From Neodontobutis hainanensis (taxonomy: Eukaryota; Chordata; Actinopteri; Gobiiformes; Odontobutidae), in the NCBI GenBank assembly GCA_024349245.1, contig JALDNG010000022.1, positions 1,382,001 to 1,446,000 on the forward strand: a stretch of DNA of 64,000 nucleotides, in the 5' to 3' direction. The notes under the pieces were generated by a model. It searched no databases and was not told where the DNA came from. It saw nothing but the letters and a program-made list of their open reading frames with translations. The translations under genes were made by a program, and so were the position numbers. Every line of letters starts with the position of its first letter. Position 1 is the first letter of the stretch. Positions 12,211 through 24,267 of this stretch are shown here, one piece after another.

Positions 12211-13860
12211 GATGCAAAAGTGATATGACAAGACTTATTTTGTTGTGACCATTTTTAAATACTCATAGGTGAACACATTCATTGTTTATTTATTTCACAT
12301 TATTCTATGTCTGAGAATGAATGGGTTGTTTAAATGTTACATCATTGTATGCTATTGAAGCTAACAAGCCAGCTTTCGCATTGTGATGTTACCAAATATA
12401 AACCCACCCAATATGTTCAGAAGAAGGTGGAAATGGGCAGAAATTGGGCAAAAGCAGTGATCATATTTGGACACAAAGGACACAAAGTTGACCATAGATA
12501 GAGCAAAAGTGTATTTTCACAAAAAAGGAATCCCTTACCTTTACAGCCATTTGCACTTGGTAAAATCCTATTGGTCCAACCAAAATCCTTGTTTCTTTGA
12601 TTGGTTGTGCGTATTTCAATTTGAATACGGAAGCAGTTTATTCTCCTTCTTTCTGTATTATAGAATGGAAAAAATGGCCAGGCTATATTTCTTTTTTCCT
12701 CAAATGAGTAAGGAGAAATGGTAGCTCTGTTTCCTATTGCACAACTTGTAATTCTTATCTAAACAATAAGCAACTGACAAAAACTTCAATTTTAAATTAA
12801 AAAAGCTTCACTGTTGTGTTTAAAGGAACGCAAGGGAGTATTGGTGTAATCGGTAGTATCTGCAGTCCTGAAGGTCACGTAGATAAGACCTAGGATTTCC
12901 ACCCCTGAATTACATTGTGCTGTGACCTTGTGGCCCCCTGAAGTCGATCAAACAGCATAACGCCTTCTCCGCCACAGGACAGCCAAGTTCAGAGACATGC
13001 GGAATAAGTGAGGATCAGTGCTTAGGCCGGTGCCTGGGGACGGAGAACCTAGACTGGAATCATTCAGGGCGAACCAACCCACTACAGTCTGCTTCCACAT
13101 AGTTTGGTACATCGAGGTCTGCTGAGTTTCCTTTTATAATTATGCTCTTGGTTTTATTTGGATACTTTTTGATGGTTTATTGGTGTATTGACAGTAGTGG
13201 CAGTCATATTGAGCCCAGTGTAAGCTTCATTCAATGCTCAAGGTCTGTTCTTTTGAGACGAGGAGCGCAGCTATGGTAACATACCCCTCTGTCGAGCATC
13301 TCTTCCATCCGTCAGCGGTGATCATTACTGAGCCACTCCTTCAACGCATTTTACCATTTTACCACAACTTTGTCTGAATCATTACAAAAGGATGTCAATG
13401 GAGAATGGCTGGCATGACTCAGTAAGATATTTTTGAGGGTGACAACAAATGAATCATTGTAGAGACTCAAAAGTTCAGGCAACAGCTAACAAGGTCAACA
13501 TGAGCCACAATTGTAAAGAAATGCAATGTGACCTCAAAGGGTGCATTAATAGAGTCAATACATTATAATATCAATTGTAATACTGTATTGAGCTCCAGTG
13601 TTGTATAAAGCATCATCCATTGATATCAAAGTCATCATAATTTTGCAAAATTCTTGGGACTGTTTAAGATAAGGGTTAGGGATTTGTAGAAAATATATTT
13701 TTAACAATAGTTTGTAAATATGAGTATTACATATAGCCCCTTTAATCAGTTTCAGAGGCTTATGAAAATGCATAAAGGACAACAGTCATGTTTTAAAGTG
13801 ATTGTGCTACTAATGGCAATAAATCAAGTAACTTTTTTAAATTTATTTTTGTTTGAGCCA
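12211..13860. other. Gene-empty stretch with one GC-richer patch
   Basis: Mostly AT-rich. The part at 12830-13115 is clearly GC-richer (gcttaggccggtgcctgggg, ttctccgccacaggacagcc) and may be a fragment of an old element or a regulatory block. I recognise no family in it. Confidence 0.4.
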
Positions 13861-15119
13861 GAGACGGTCGTAGCCCTAGCTCACTACTCCATCTAGTGGT
13901 ATGAGCTGATAACAGTCCATTCAGGACAGCACTTTTAAAGTCTTTTGTTGATATATCTGCACTACAACACAATGTAATCTTTGGCTTACCATCAAGACGA
14001 AGAAAACAATGATCTAAGGGATTTGAGAAGATATTTGAGAAATATTAGTATCACATAAAATCCCTTTAACTAATTTGATAAACTAAGTTTGCTCATTTTA
14101 TTTATTAATTTAAACATTGCTTTTATTTAGTTAGTTAATCACTTAACAACTGACCATATGAACACATGGGTCAAATAATATTCATATAATAGCAGTGTGT
14201 TGCATGCATGATTGCATTCATATTCATTTTAATCCGATACAGGGAATTGCTGCAGTGATAATAACACAATTTATTTGTGTCCAGTTTGGCAGACAGTCTT
14301 ATTATTTGTGTCCGAACGAGCCTTTCAGTAGAGGTCTGTTCAAGGTCAGCTCTGTTTCAAACTTTCAGTGAGCTAAAGGCCGCTAAAACATTTGATAATT
14401 GGTGCTCACTGAAAAAAGTTAACAATGAAAAGCATTGCTGTCCATCATGCAGTACCGTGCACTGATTTGCATTGGCACAGTGGGGTGCTGAAGCCAGGGG
14501 GAGGTAGCAAAATCTACTACGTAAAAGGGAATTCTTTTGTGTTGGTGTGGCGTTTGTTACAAGAACAAGACAAGCTTTGTTTATAAAATGTTAGACATTT
14601 TGTGTTTACAGTTTACATTCTTGTTTTTGGGAATAATTTACAATTCTCAGCCATTCAATGCAGTGTTATGTTTTGTTTGAATTCAAATCCTTAGTTTTCA
14701 TACCAGAATGATGAGTACAGCACAGGTTGGGTTAGTACAGCACAGGTAACCCCTTAAATGGTTTATTATTATTTTGTGTCCTGGACACTGGTGCTAGCTA
14801 AAACACAAAGTCATACACTTACTACACAATTTTACTTTCAATTTGAGATATAAACTGTCTCTTGGTATTCCAACACTTATTTTGTAACTTTTAACATCCC
14901 TTTAAACAATAAAAATGCATTGAAAAGCTTGCTGTACCGAAGAGACCCTGACTGTTTCAGTAACCCACAGAAGGGTACAAAAAGTTGCATGGAGCACATT
15001 AGGTATCCTTAACTTTGTGTCATTACAAGTCACTTCAAACTTCATGTAAAATAAACTTGTTAAGCAAACAAACTCATTACTGTGCGTCCACATCATAGTC
15101 ACGTCACCGTTGCTATTCA
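13861..15119. other. Gene-empty stretch
   Basis: AT-rich unique DNA. A short direct repeat, tacagcacaggt, occurs twice near 14716-14746. A CTCF-like word lies at 13888-13901. Confidence 0.5.
13888..13901 (-). promoter_or_regulatory. CTCF-like motif
   Basis: The minus strand reads TACCACTAGATGGA, matching the CTCF core CCASYAGRKGGC except at its last position. It is a motif match only. Confidence 0.3.
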
Positions 15120-17330
15120 AGTTCTCTCCAAATTTCCAAAGAGCAAACTAATAATTGATGAGGCCCTTAAAAAGTAATTAGGCTGTTCATAGAGTTGGGT
15201 TGTACAGTGGACAGCTGAAGCGTCACTGCGGTGTTAATCCAGGGCAGTGGCTGGGCCCGGGATGTGCACACGGTGGGCCTTGCATTGTGAGGGCTTTATG
15301 GTCCCTTTATGGTACGCCAAGAGACACCTGCATGGGCGATATGTTGCCGGGGACATTTTTCTCCCTCCGCTCTCTGACTCCTTTGCTTTTGTATCATTAG
15401 CGGAGCATGGGAGTCGTGAATCACTTCCCCCCCTCTTCCTCATCCTTCCCCTGTTTCTCGGGTGCTAAACGGCTTGACAGAAGGGTGCCCAGACCGTTGG
15501 CAGTAGCCATCGACTGGAAGGGAGAGGCTGCCAGGAGTCCTTGATGGATAGGCTCATTTTCCAGCCGGCAGCAAGTCTCGGCGAAGCATCCGTGTCATTT
15601 GTAATGTCAGCCAACAAAATGTAATCAAACATTCCAGCGGTTTAATCACAGAGGGCTGCTCGAGAGATGATTGTAGTGTCAATATAATGCTATTTCATTA
15701 TCTGTTTGTATTTTATATTGACAGTGTCAGATAAACAGTGTGGAAAATTAAGATTAAAAATATGGTAATTTCATTTCAATCACCGCAGCTACAGTTGCTG
15801 GCCCATTATGCGATTGATTACTTCTGAATTAAATTTGGGGCTGAATGTAAAGTTTAATCTTCTTTCTTCTCTGCAATTCAGCTCCCCAAAGGCCTCTTAG
15901 TAAGTAAGTACCCATTTCATTTGATCTTTAATGAAAAGTAATGGCCCAAATGAATTGTATAAATCAGCTGTCGTGTGTACCTAGTTGACATTCAGCTTCA
16001 ATTTCCCCTTTCAGTTTTAATCCGTTAATGCAAACCTACAGACACTCGAGCCATTATTAGGGAATCTGTCAGGAACAGTTTGTATTATCTTATTTCAATG
16101 CACAAACTTTCTGTTATTTATTTTGCGTACAAAAATAAGGTCAACTTCGAGTGTTCTGAAGGTGCTTAGAAATTAAGAGGACTGTTTTATAGCCTAGAGT
16201 GCCACTTAAAGGAGCAAAACGCAACCCCTAAGCCAGCTGAGGGGTGATAGACATTTTAATTACATGGTAAATTTTGATATTTTTCTCTGTGCTTGGGCAG
16301 AACTCTTAAGCGCTGTCGTGCACGCTCCAGATTTGGCATCAAATTCTTTTTCCCCCATTTGTGCGGCTATATTCGAAGTGACACAACTGTTAACGAGAGC
16401 TCAGCAAGAAAAGAAGGGGAGCTGTTCTTTGTGAGTCCTATTCAGCATGATTTGTCCCCCTTTGTAGTCCTAATTATGTGCCAAAGTAGGATAACAGAAG
16501 TTCTCAACTCGGCCATTATGCCGGCACAAAAAACGAGACGCATACAAGAAGCTGATCACTTTGGAATTAGCAAACATGATACTATACGAGGAGGAAAAAA
16601 AAAATCATTAATACCGTCAGGGATTAGAGGTTCTGATTAAAGGGTAGCTTCCACCGTATGCAAATTAGTGATAGGCATTTATCAGCGCCTGGGCAAGCTG
16701 TCTTAGCAGGCAAAGCCACATATGTTTTTTAGCTGATTAAAAAACTGCTTGAAGTTGCAGGCTTTTTAATGGTGACGGGAGAGAGGGAGGCAGCGGAAGC
16801 CGATGGAGAGGGAGAAAGGGAGAGGTTGTGAGGCAACTCATTTGCTTTTGGCCAAATTCCCACAATCGCTGCGAGTGTTTGCCTTAATTCCCTCCTTTAT
16901 TAGCCACATTCTTTTGTATGTAATTAAAACAGTTCTCAAGTGAGCCTGTGCGTGCTTGTTTTATTTTCCAGCTATATTTTTCATCAGTATTGTATTCTGC
17001 GCAGGCTTTATTCTTCTGGATAGTCTTGATGGTGCTCCTGGTACAAACAAAACAGGGTTTCCAATCTGAGGGCAGAATTAGGTGAGAATTTGTCAGCAGT
17101 CGGCCATTGTGATAGGTCTCTGTGTTATTATATTTCCTTTCAAACGGAGGTGACCCTCTTTGTGCTAACAAAGAACAAGAGGATGAAACTGGGCCGTTGT
17201 GTCTCACCCACCGCTGATAATACCACAACAGCCCCCCTTCTCCTTCGGGAACGTCTTTAATTTATGCTTTTTCATCTCCCCCGGGCACTGGACGCTTAAC
17301 CCGCACTGTGTACTGGTGATGCAGCCCAGG
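15120..17330. promoter_or_regulatory. Dense cluster of putative conserved non-coding elements
   Basis: This is the longest continuous run of balanced-composition, repeat-free, non-coding sequence in the window. It carries many developmental factor words: gcgattgattacttctg (Pbx/Hox-like), ggcccattatgcg, agccattattaggg, TATGCAAATTAG at 16657-16668 (POU octamer joined to TTAG), and paired ttttagctgattaaaaa. Frames such as 16293-16640 cross it but have neither splice structure nor a recognisable domain. The texture strongly resembles vertebrate enhancer clusters. Only an alignment could confirm conservation. Confidence 0.45.
16657..16668 (+). promoter_or_regulatory. POU octamer / homeodomain composite site
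   Basis: A perfect octamer ATGCAAAT is joined to TTAG inside the putative enhancer cluster. Octamers bind POU-family factors. Binding here is inferred. Confidence 0.35.
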
Positions 17331-17992
17331 GAAAGCAAAGACTGCAATGTCAAGGATGATCTCTAGGAATCTGCAAACTTACTTTTACAAAGAATGTAGT
17401 ATACAGGATATACGTCATTGAAAGGCCACTGGGTGCAATGTCACAAAGCGCAAAAGGGGCAGTCCATCATAGACACAGTAGACAAGCAGAAGGTTGTGGG
17501 AAGCTGTCATGTGCAGCAGTGATGATGTAAAGAGTAGTACAGAGTAGGTACATATTACATGGAAAATTATATATTTTTTATTATATTTATAACATGTTAA
17601 CATTAGTTGAGACAAATCCATGGATTTATTTAGTTGTGTGCAAGCCTAGGTTAGCCATTGATTAGATCACTTCCAGACCAGGGGTGTTTCTATATATTCC
17701 AGCAACCCTGGGCAGAAGGTATTAGTCGGTGCCCCAAATACTCAACTTGGGGCACCTAAAGTATATTAACCCTTTATATCCCTAATTTCTCTAAAATAAA
17801 ATACTTGAATTTGTAACTCTGAGAATTTTTTTTTACTTTTTAATCAATTTAATTTTAGGAGATGGAAATAAAAAGTTAGCCAAAAATAATGACGTAGTAA
17901 ATCAATATTTTATTACATAGCCAAGCAGAGAAACAGTTATTTGTCTTTGTCAGCCAATTAGTTGAAATAGACATTCCTTCATTTGAATCAAC
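17331..17992. other. Gene-empty stretch with a small hairpin
   Basis: AT-rich DNA. A perfect 10-bp inverted repeat, GGTGCCCCAA (17728-17737) and TTGGGGCACC (17747-17756), has a 9-nt loop. It is probably a fragment of an old palindromic element. Confidence 0.45.
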
Positions 17993-18419
17993 AATTCTGG
18001 GTTTAAACCAAGCCACTCTTATGGAACCTCTTAAAAGGTCCTCAAGTAAGGGTGCCACCAGCAATATACAGCGATATACCTCCGTCCACAAGAGGGCAGG
18101 CTTCAAAAAGCAGAAATATAAGGAGAAACACAATGGCGACTTTACAAGTGTAAAAATCCTGTTTACAGCCTGGTATAAAAGATGGCTCCAGTCCCTAAAG
18201 CTAAGTTTTTACTTAGCCTTTTATGACCACTCTGGGGGTGAAGGTGAATTTTTGATTAATATGTCCATTTATGCTGTCTAAAAACTATTGCTTAACTATG
18301 CAGTAAAAGCCGAAAAGTCCAGATGTAACCGCCATTTTATTCCCCTGTGGTAACGACAATATTAGTGAATAGGGGACCAATGGGCAGAAGTTGTCCATAT
18401 TTATACAGTCATTGGTTTA
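17993..18419 (+). repeat. Dispersed repeat, copy B (unsplit)
   Basis: Same family and orientation as 2127-2930, but without the MITE. It reads straight through cctcaagtaagggtgccacc, giving the empty site for the insertion at 2181-2566. The open frame across it (18021-18281) is a by-product of the repeat. No target duplication is recognised at its ends. Confidence 0.8.
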
Positions 18420-19099
18420 GACATGGGATAAAGCCATTGACTGTTGATAGAACCATCAATTCTGTGAAAAAGCTTGATTGCCAAACTTATTGCAACGCTC
18501 TTGTGTACAACTTTTAACTGTATTATTAATTTTTAAACAATATATGCAGTACGTACAATCAGTGTTAGATTGTTGCTTTATGATAACTTCATATCATTGG
18601 ATTTTTGTTAGTTTTGTAACACTGCCTGTCTGGTTTTACACTGAGTATTAGGTGACTGGTTAGGCACACTGTATCAAAAGGCAATCCATTGCGTCACTAT
18701 TGCTGTTGATGTGAAGCATTTTGGAGTCAGGAAGAAAAATCTGTCATTAAAACACCACAAAAAAACAAAATATGGTTGTTAATTTGTAGGTCCAACAATT
18801 AACATTCTACCAATACAATGAGTGTGGGGTGGTGTCCCTAGCTTAGTTAGCAAAAGCTCACGCAAATACACAAATATGCGCTTTCCCAATGGCATTCCCC
18901 TCTCTCACCCTGCTTGCTGTCAGCCTACTATCAAATAAAGGCAAAAAGGCCCAAAATTATCTTTAAATAATAATACAATGAGTTAGTTAAATATCAAACT
19001 TAAACAAAATGTGTTTGATTTATTGCAAGCATGGTATAATAAAAAATTTGCAATACATATATTACACTATTGTTAGGATTCTAGTTTCAGATGGTTGAG
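18420..19099. other. Gene-empty AT-rich stretch
   Basis: No exon or recognised repeat. Confidence 0.55.
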
Positions 19100-19175
19100 A
19101 AAATGTGTGAATGTGCGTGTTTGGTGGTGGTTGGAGGTGCTGTAGTCACAAAAATGGCTGTTGTGTCTCTACCAC

Positions 19176-19614
19176 AGGCGCAGTGGCTCAGTGGTAGAGC
19201 GGTTGTCCTATAACCATAGGTTGGCAGTTTGATTCCTGTTCTCCCCACAGAGCATACTGTCGTTGTGTCCTTGGGCAAGACACTTAATAATAATAATATT
19301 ATTTTTATAGTGCTTATCCACCTACTGGTAGGTACTCAAAGCGCTTTACATACATTAAAATATTACCAGTGTTACAGAACATCACTGGAGGCAATGTAGG
19401 TTAAGTGTCTTGCCCAAGGACACAACAACAGTATGCGGGGAGAGCGGGATGTATTGGGATGTTTCGGGAGGGGATTGAACCGCCCACCCGCCGGTCGAAG
19501 GACGGCTGCTCTAACCACTGAGCTATACTGCCTCCAGTGGTGTTCCAGCTGTAACACTGGTGAACGGAAGCTTTGGATAAAAGCATCTACTAAATGACAA
19601 ATGTAATGTTAATG
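19176..19614 (+). mobile_element. tRNA-derived SINE (SINE 2) with target duplication
   Basis: The head carries the RNA polymerase III A box TGGCTCAGTGG (19184-19194) and a B-box-like GTTTGATTCC (19227-19236). The body contains tgtccttgggcaagacactt, and the tail is ctttggataaaagcatctac followed by atgtaatgttaatg, a typical fish SINE end. The duplication taccac lies at 19170-19175 and 19615-19620. The body is itself broken by SINE 3. It is non-autonomous, mobilised by a partner LINE. Confidence 0.75.
19287..19530 (-). mobile_element. tRNA-derived SINE (SINE 3), inverted inside SINE 2
   Basis: Read on the minus strand, the head has A box TAGCTCAGTGG (19515-19525) and B box GGTTCAATCCC (19471-19481). 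Next come the same tgtccttgggcaagacactt body block, a gtaaagcgctttgagtacc tail and an ATT-repeat end (19287-19305). It is full length but decayed. The flanking sequence rejoins as SINE 2, apart from a few lost bases. Confidence 0.7.
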
Positions 19615-19700
19615 TACCACCAGTGTGTGTCTGTGGTGTGAATGAATAATGGACTGCAAAGCGCTTTGAGACCCTTAGGAGAAAAACGCTATATAAAAAA

Positions 19701-21820
19701 TATATTGTTTTTATAAATGTTTTTTTTATTATTTGTATTAATAATCCACAGTCTCCTGACATTAGTAGAGCTGATTCTGTACTGTCTCATAAATGTAGTG
19801 TTTTGTTGTTTGCCAACCCATTATGAAAGTAGACCGATCATACTACAGTGTAAATCAGTGACTCAATAAACTACATTGTGGCAAAGAAGCCATGTAATTG
19901 AAAAATGTAGATAGAGATAACAGTGACTCTAAATGGTCTGAAATAATGGAGACAAAACAGCGATCTCCAAAGACGGGCTAGTGGTTGCCTTGAACAGTCT
20001 GCAAAGGAAAAGGCCTAAATAGCAGAGCCATTGAAACATGATGAAAAGCTCTATTGTTACTTTTGAAGGCGAGCCCTATCTCTCAAGGACATCTAATTAA
20101 CAGACAACAGCTGAGTCCGTTTCAAATGGTAATAGTTTTTCTCTTAAATGCATCGTTTTCAATGCCTTGTTGCTTACTTTAGCAGACATTAGGAGGGATT
20201 TTAATGCTTTATGTAGAACACTGTATATTGTTGCCACTTGCACAGGCATTTCTTCCTGACCTCTTCAATCTACAATAGTCAATTGGTTGTTAATAAAAGG
20301 AAAGCATTTCAACATTTGGCTCCATATGGCATTTCAATTAACTACATTTGCACTGTCTGTCAGAATGGGTCTGTTTCAAAGGAAGTCTGATTAATATCTA
20401 ATGTATAATATGAGACTGAAAAGTCTTGGATTTAACTGTACTTTGGAAACATACTATCATCCAAAAATATGTTTTGTCATTCAGCTCACTACAGTAGTAG
20501 TGCACTAGGAAAACTGGTGTTTAAAAACATAAAAGCATTTCAGGAAAAGTTACAGAGACTGTGCTGGGTCCATATTAGGAGCCTTGAGGATATCCTGAGA
20601 CGTGATGAGTCTTTGAAAATATAACATCAATCATGGTAAGATGACATTGGACACATTACACAAAAAGGAACATGTAGCAAGAGGACTAGTTCTTGCCAGT
20701 ACGCCCTAAAGAAGATGGTATTTGTCAAAACACATTTGCATGTCAGCAATTGAAAAAAAGACTTTTTACTACATGTCAGAGTGCCTTGGATCAGTTTATT
20801 GACTGCTCTCTACATTTGCACTTTACTTGTTTCGGAGTCAATTGCTACTTCAATTGCTGCTTCTCATCACACCTAAAAAAAGCATGTTTTTAAAGACGTA
20901 TTTTTAGGCTTTTTGTTTTGCTTGATAGAGTGACCGTAGCTAGATATTGTGCGGAAAGGACATAACATAGAGGAAATAACAGAAGCTGGAAGTCGAACCA
21001 TGTGTTTATGTGATACACAGATTGTTTAGAATTTTTTTTTAAAGAGCTGCTAGTTCCCTTCTTATCTGTTGTTAAACATTCACTTTCAGTTAACTTTTGA
21101 GACCCTTTTACGGGGCCATTAAAGTTTTAACTTTTGAACAGAAAACCTGTGTCTATTTTGCCTTGGCACCTTTGTCTGCATCACTCCTAAATGAATTATT
21201 GTCTAATACGACTAAATCCATGTCAAAATTTTAGACTTTTAACATACCTCAATAATACACTAAGTCAAACTACTGCTGCATGTATATGGCGTTGTCGGAC
21301 TGGAGCAGGGCTATGTGGTCCAATGTGTCCTGCACAGAGCCATTAAAACCTTTTAAAGAAAGTCAAGTAAAGAGAAAGTAAAGAGAAACAGATCCATGTT
21401 TTTTATATTTTTGAAAAAAGTAAAAAAAAAAACATCTAAGCTTTACAATGGACACAGTAGTATCAGCATACATGTAAAATGTAGACATGTGTTTTTTTTA
21501 GGGCCAGTTGTAATTATATAATATCAATGTTATGTGGTCGAATGTACATTCTAGCTGTGTTTTTAAAGTCCAACTTTCAGAAGCTAACACACTTATCTCA
21601 GTAAGCAATTTAAAAGGTTGAATTGTTTTCTTTCCTATTTCTGAACTATTTATCAGAAATCATAACACTATTAGACACTATAATATGTCCCAAAGTTATG
21701 GTTTCAGTCTGTTGCCTTAAACACACACTCACACACACCCTTAACCACTCCTGGCGTTTTGTTTCCGAGTCCATGGGGACAACTATAAAATCAATAGCAG
21801 TAAACAGTTAAAGCTGCAGC
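19701..21820. other. Gene-empty stretch
   Basis: AT-rich unique DNA with no supported exon. The part at about 19980-20350 has more balanced composition and may contain a regulatory element. A CA-rich run lies at 21720-21738. Confidence 0.5.
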
Positions 21821-22260
21821 CTGCCATCTGACCTGCTCTGTGTGCGTTTTCATCACAGGCTTTTGGCCTCTTAATGTCCTGCGCCCCTCCCTCTCACATC
21901 ATCCTCCCCTGTGAGTGATGTGCCCACATGCTTTCAACAAGCCCCAAATTGTTTAAGACAGTGGCTGTAGGTGAAGAGAATCCTCAGTGTGCGGCAATAG
22001 CAGGTCAGGGTTCAGACAAAAGACTGGATGCGGCCCTTTGGTTTGGCGACATTTGAGTGTGCTGAAATGTCCTGGGAGTCGTTTGCCTCTTGATTTTGGA
22101 ATCAATGAAGGGAGTGAAAAGGGAGGGTGGAAGGTTTCTGTAGCAGAAAATGGCATTAGAGTTAATGACCAAGTTTGTCCCAGAGGAGTAGTCCATATTA
22201 AAGCTATTTCAGCAGTGACAGCGCTCACCACATGACCTGACTGATTAATAACAAAACACT
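21820..22260. promoter_or_regulatory. Putative conserved non-coding block
   Basis: Balanced composition with tcttgattttggaatcaatg, gagttaatgaccaagtttg and tttcagcagtgacagcgc (Meis-like TGACAG). The overlapping frames on both strands are shadows with no exon boundaries. Confidence 0.35.
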
Positions 22261-22879
22261 GCTCAAAGACGAATAACAATATGTGTCAGTCAATATCAAA
22301 TGAAAACTATTACTCACTGCTGCCACTTGTGTTTTGTTGCTTTAAAGTCCTGTATTAAAACAATTAGAAGCTCAAGCGAGGTATACATAATCTGTACAGT
22401 ACCAAATGTATATTGCATCTAATTATCAAATGTCATAAATATGCAATAGTGTAGTTACGCTGTGTTTATCCAGGAATTTCATTTCCTAACAAATCTTGCC
22501 AAAAGTTTACATTTCATTATAGAAGAGAAACAAAAATGTATTGTTACATAATACTTAATATTATCAGTCTATATTTTTGCAAATTCTGCCATGTGCACAT
22601 CTAAGTACAGCGACAACAAAATCCTAGAACCTTTTGTCAAAGTGAAAATCTGTGCTGTTACTGCAGTATGTCTAAGTGTCTATGACCCTTATACCATTAG
22701 AAGGAAGCCTTGTAAGTTTTGGAATGTAAGAATATTTTTTTTCTTTCACTGACCACATTCCTTTTGTTTTCTTGTTTTAAATCCCAATATTAGAAATTTG
22801 AGACAGAGCATGGCTCATTTACCCATTTAAAGTGATATTATTAATTCAACATATTAGTCTGAAAAAAAGTAATATTCTT
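22261..22879. other. Gene-empty AT-rich stretch
   Basis: No exon or recognised repeat. Confidence 0.55.
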
Positions 22880-23170
22880 TCAATGACCCACAGTCTGTAA
22901 ATCTACATAGCCACCAGTTGAAACAGTGCCATTACGCTGCCGCTTGTTGTGAATGCATGAATGATTGTACTGTCTGTGCAGCGGCAGAGGTCCCATCTGA
23001 TATTTACCGCAGCGAGCGTCTGGAGGTGAGGAGGGGGCAAGGCCATGTCCTGTGTGTCGGACTGGAGAGCAGATTAAAGTGCTCTGAAAAGCCGCACACC
23101 GCTGGCCGCAATGAGAAAAATAATAATGTGGACATGGCCTTCCCTTTATGACAGTAACAACACGTTCTCC
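22880..23170. promoter_or_regulatory. Putative conserved non-coding block
   Basis: A CpG-containing island (gcgagcgtctggaggtgagg, ccgcacaccgctggccgc) with an SP/E-box-like word composition. There is no exon evidence. Confidence 0.33.
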
Positions 23171-24267
23171 AGAGACCAATCTTTTTATATCAAACAGCAC
23201 ACCCCCCCAAAGCTGGGATTGTATGAGAAAATGTATGGACTATTTATGATGCTTGTGTCCTCAAAGCAATGATGACAAAACCAGTCAAACAAACTTACCA
23301 TCTGCCATTTTTTATCCAAACGGGTACACTCTGATTTATCTGATTTCTTTATTTCTTATGCAATGAATTACACACTAAACACTAATAAACACTTCTGAAT
23401 GTGCAGAAAAAAACACAACATATATATAAAGGCATCTGGATGGGTTATTCTGATTTATGAAACAATACTCTGCTGCAAAGGGGACTATGAGATTCCAGGA
23501 TTTAAAAATTAATTCATGTCACATGACTCTATGATTTGATTTGAATTCACAAAATGTTTCTCTATTATCAATAGGATAAGGTACAACTTTATTTGATATT
23601 ATGACGGGGTGGCAATCTGTATTTTCAATCTGTTTGTGCAAAAGCGTGTGATCTCAAACTTAGAGACGAAAACTGTTGGTTTAAACGGCTGAGTCTGTGT
23701 TCAGGGTTTTAGGATTTGAAAAAATATGACAGGGAGGAGATTACGCTGGTCATGCTTTGTGTAGACTCACTGTAGCGACAGTAGGGACTAATGCTTGAGC
23801 CAAAGTGCAGTGCTCGCGCTGAACGAACGCAAACATACAGAGAGGTATTTAACTAAGATTATATGTAATAGTTGTCTTTAAAATTTGTCTGCAATATCCT
23901 AAAACAATCATTGCAGTGTAGTAGAGGAGTACTATACTCTCAGTGTGGTACTGTGAGTATCACTTTGTACCAGTAGATGGACTGGTGAGCAACTGCATTG
24001 CTTAGCCTAAATTGCCAGCTTAAATGGGAGGTACCTTTTAAAACACTTTAATTAAACACTGAACTGTAATTCAGAGTTCTGCATCTTACTGGGTTGATGT
24101 CTGGATTAGATTTTCTAGGACAAAAATGTCGTCTGGCTATTGTGCCGTGCTATATTGTCATTGTAGTAGTCATTAATGTATGCTTTTTTATGAATGTTGT
24201 GGCACAGGTTATATTTAGTAAGTAATGTTAAAGACCCATTGTGTATTCATTTCCAGGTTTGTTTGTA
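23171..24267. other. Gene-empty stretch
   Basis: Mostly AT-rich unique DNA with a CTCF-like word at 23970-23981. No exon. Confidence 0.5.
23970..23981 (+). promoter_or_regulatory. CTCF-like motif (weak)
   Basis: CCAGTAGATGGA resembles the CTCF core with one mismatch. It is a motif match only. Confidence 0.22.

Larger units (their letters stand above)
19100..19700 (+). repeat. Outer SINE with 3' tail (SINE 1), interrupted
   Basis: The left part (19100-19175) carries a SINE body (tttggtggtggttggagg). It continues at 19621 with cagtgtgtgtctgtggtg and ends in the LINE-like tail gcaaagcgctttgagaccc then aacgctatataaaa at about 19698. The break is explained by SINE 2 (19176-19614), which is flanked by the 6-bp duplication taccac. 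The tRNA-related head of SINE 1 is missing. Confidence 0.6.

Noticed and set aside
19176..19245. tRNA gene
   Set aside because: A and B boxes are present, but the B box is degenerate, no cloverleaf forms, and a SINE body follows directly.
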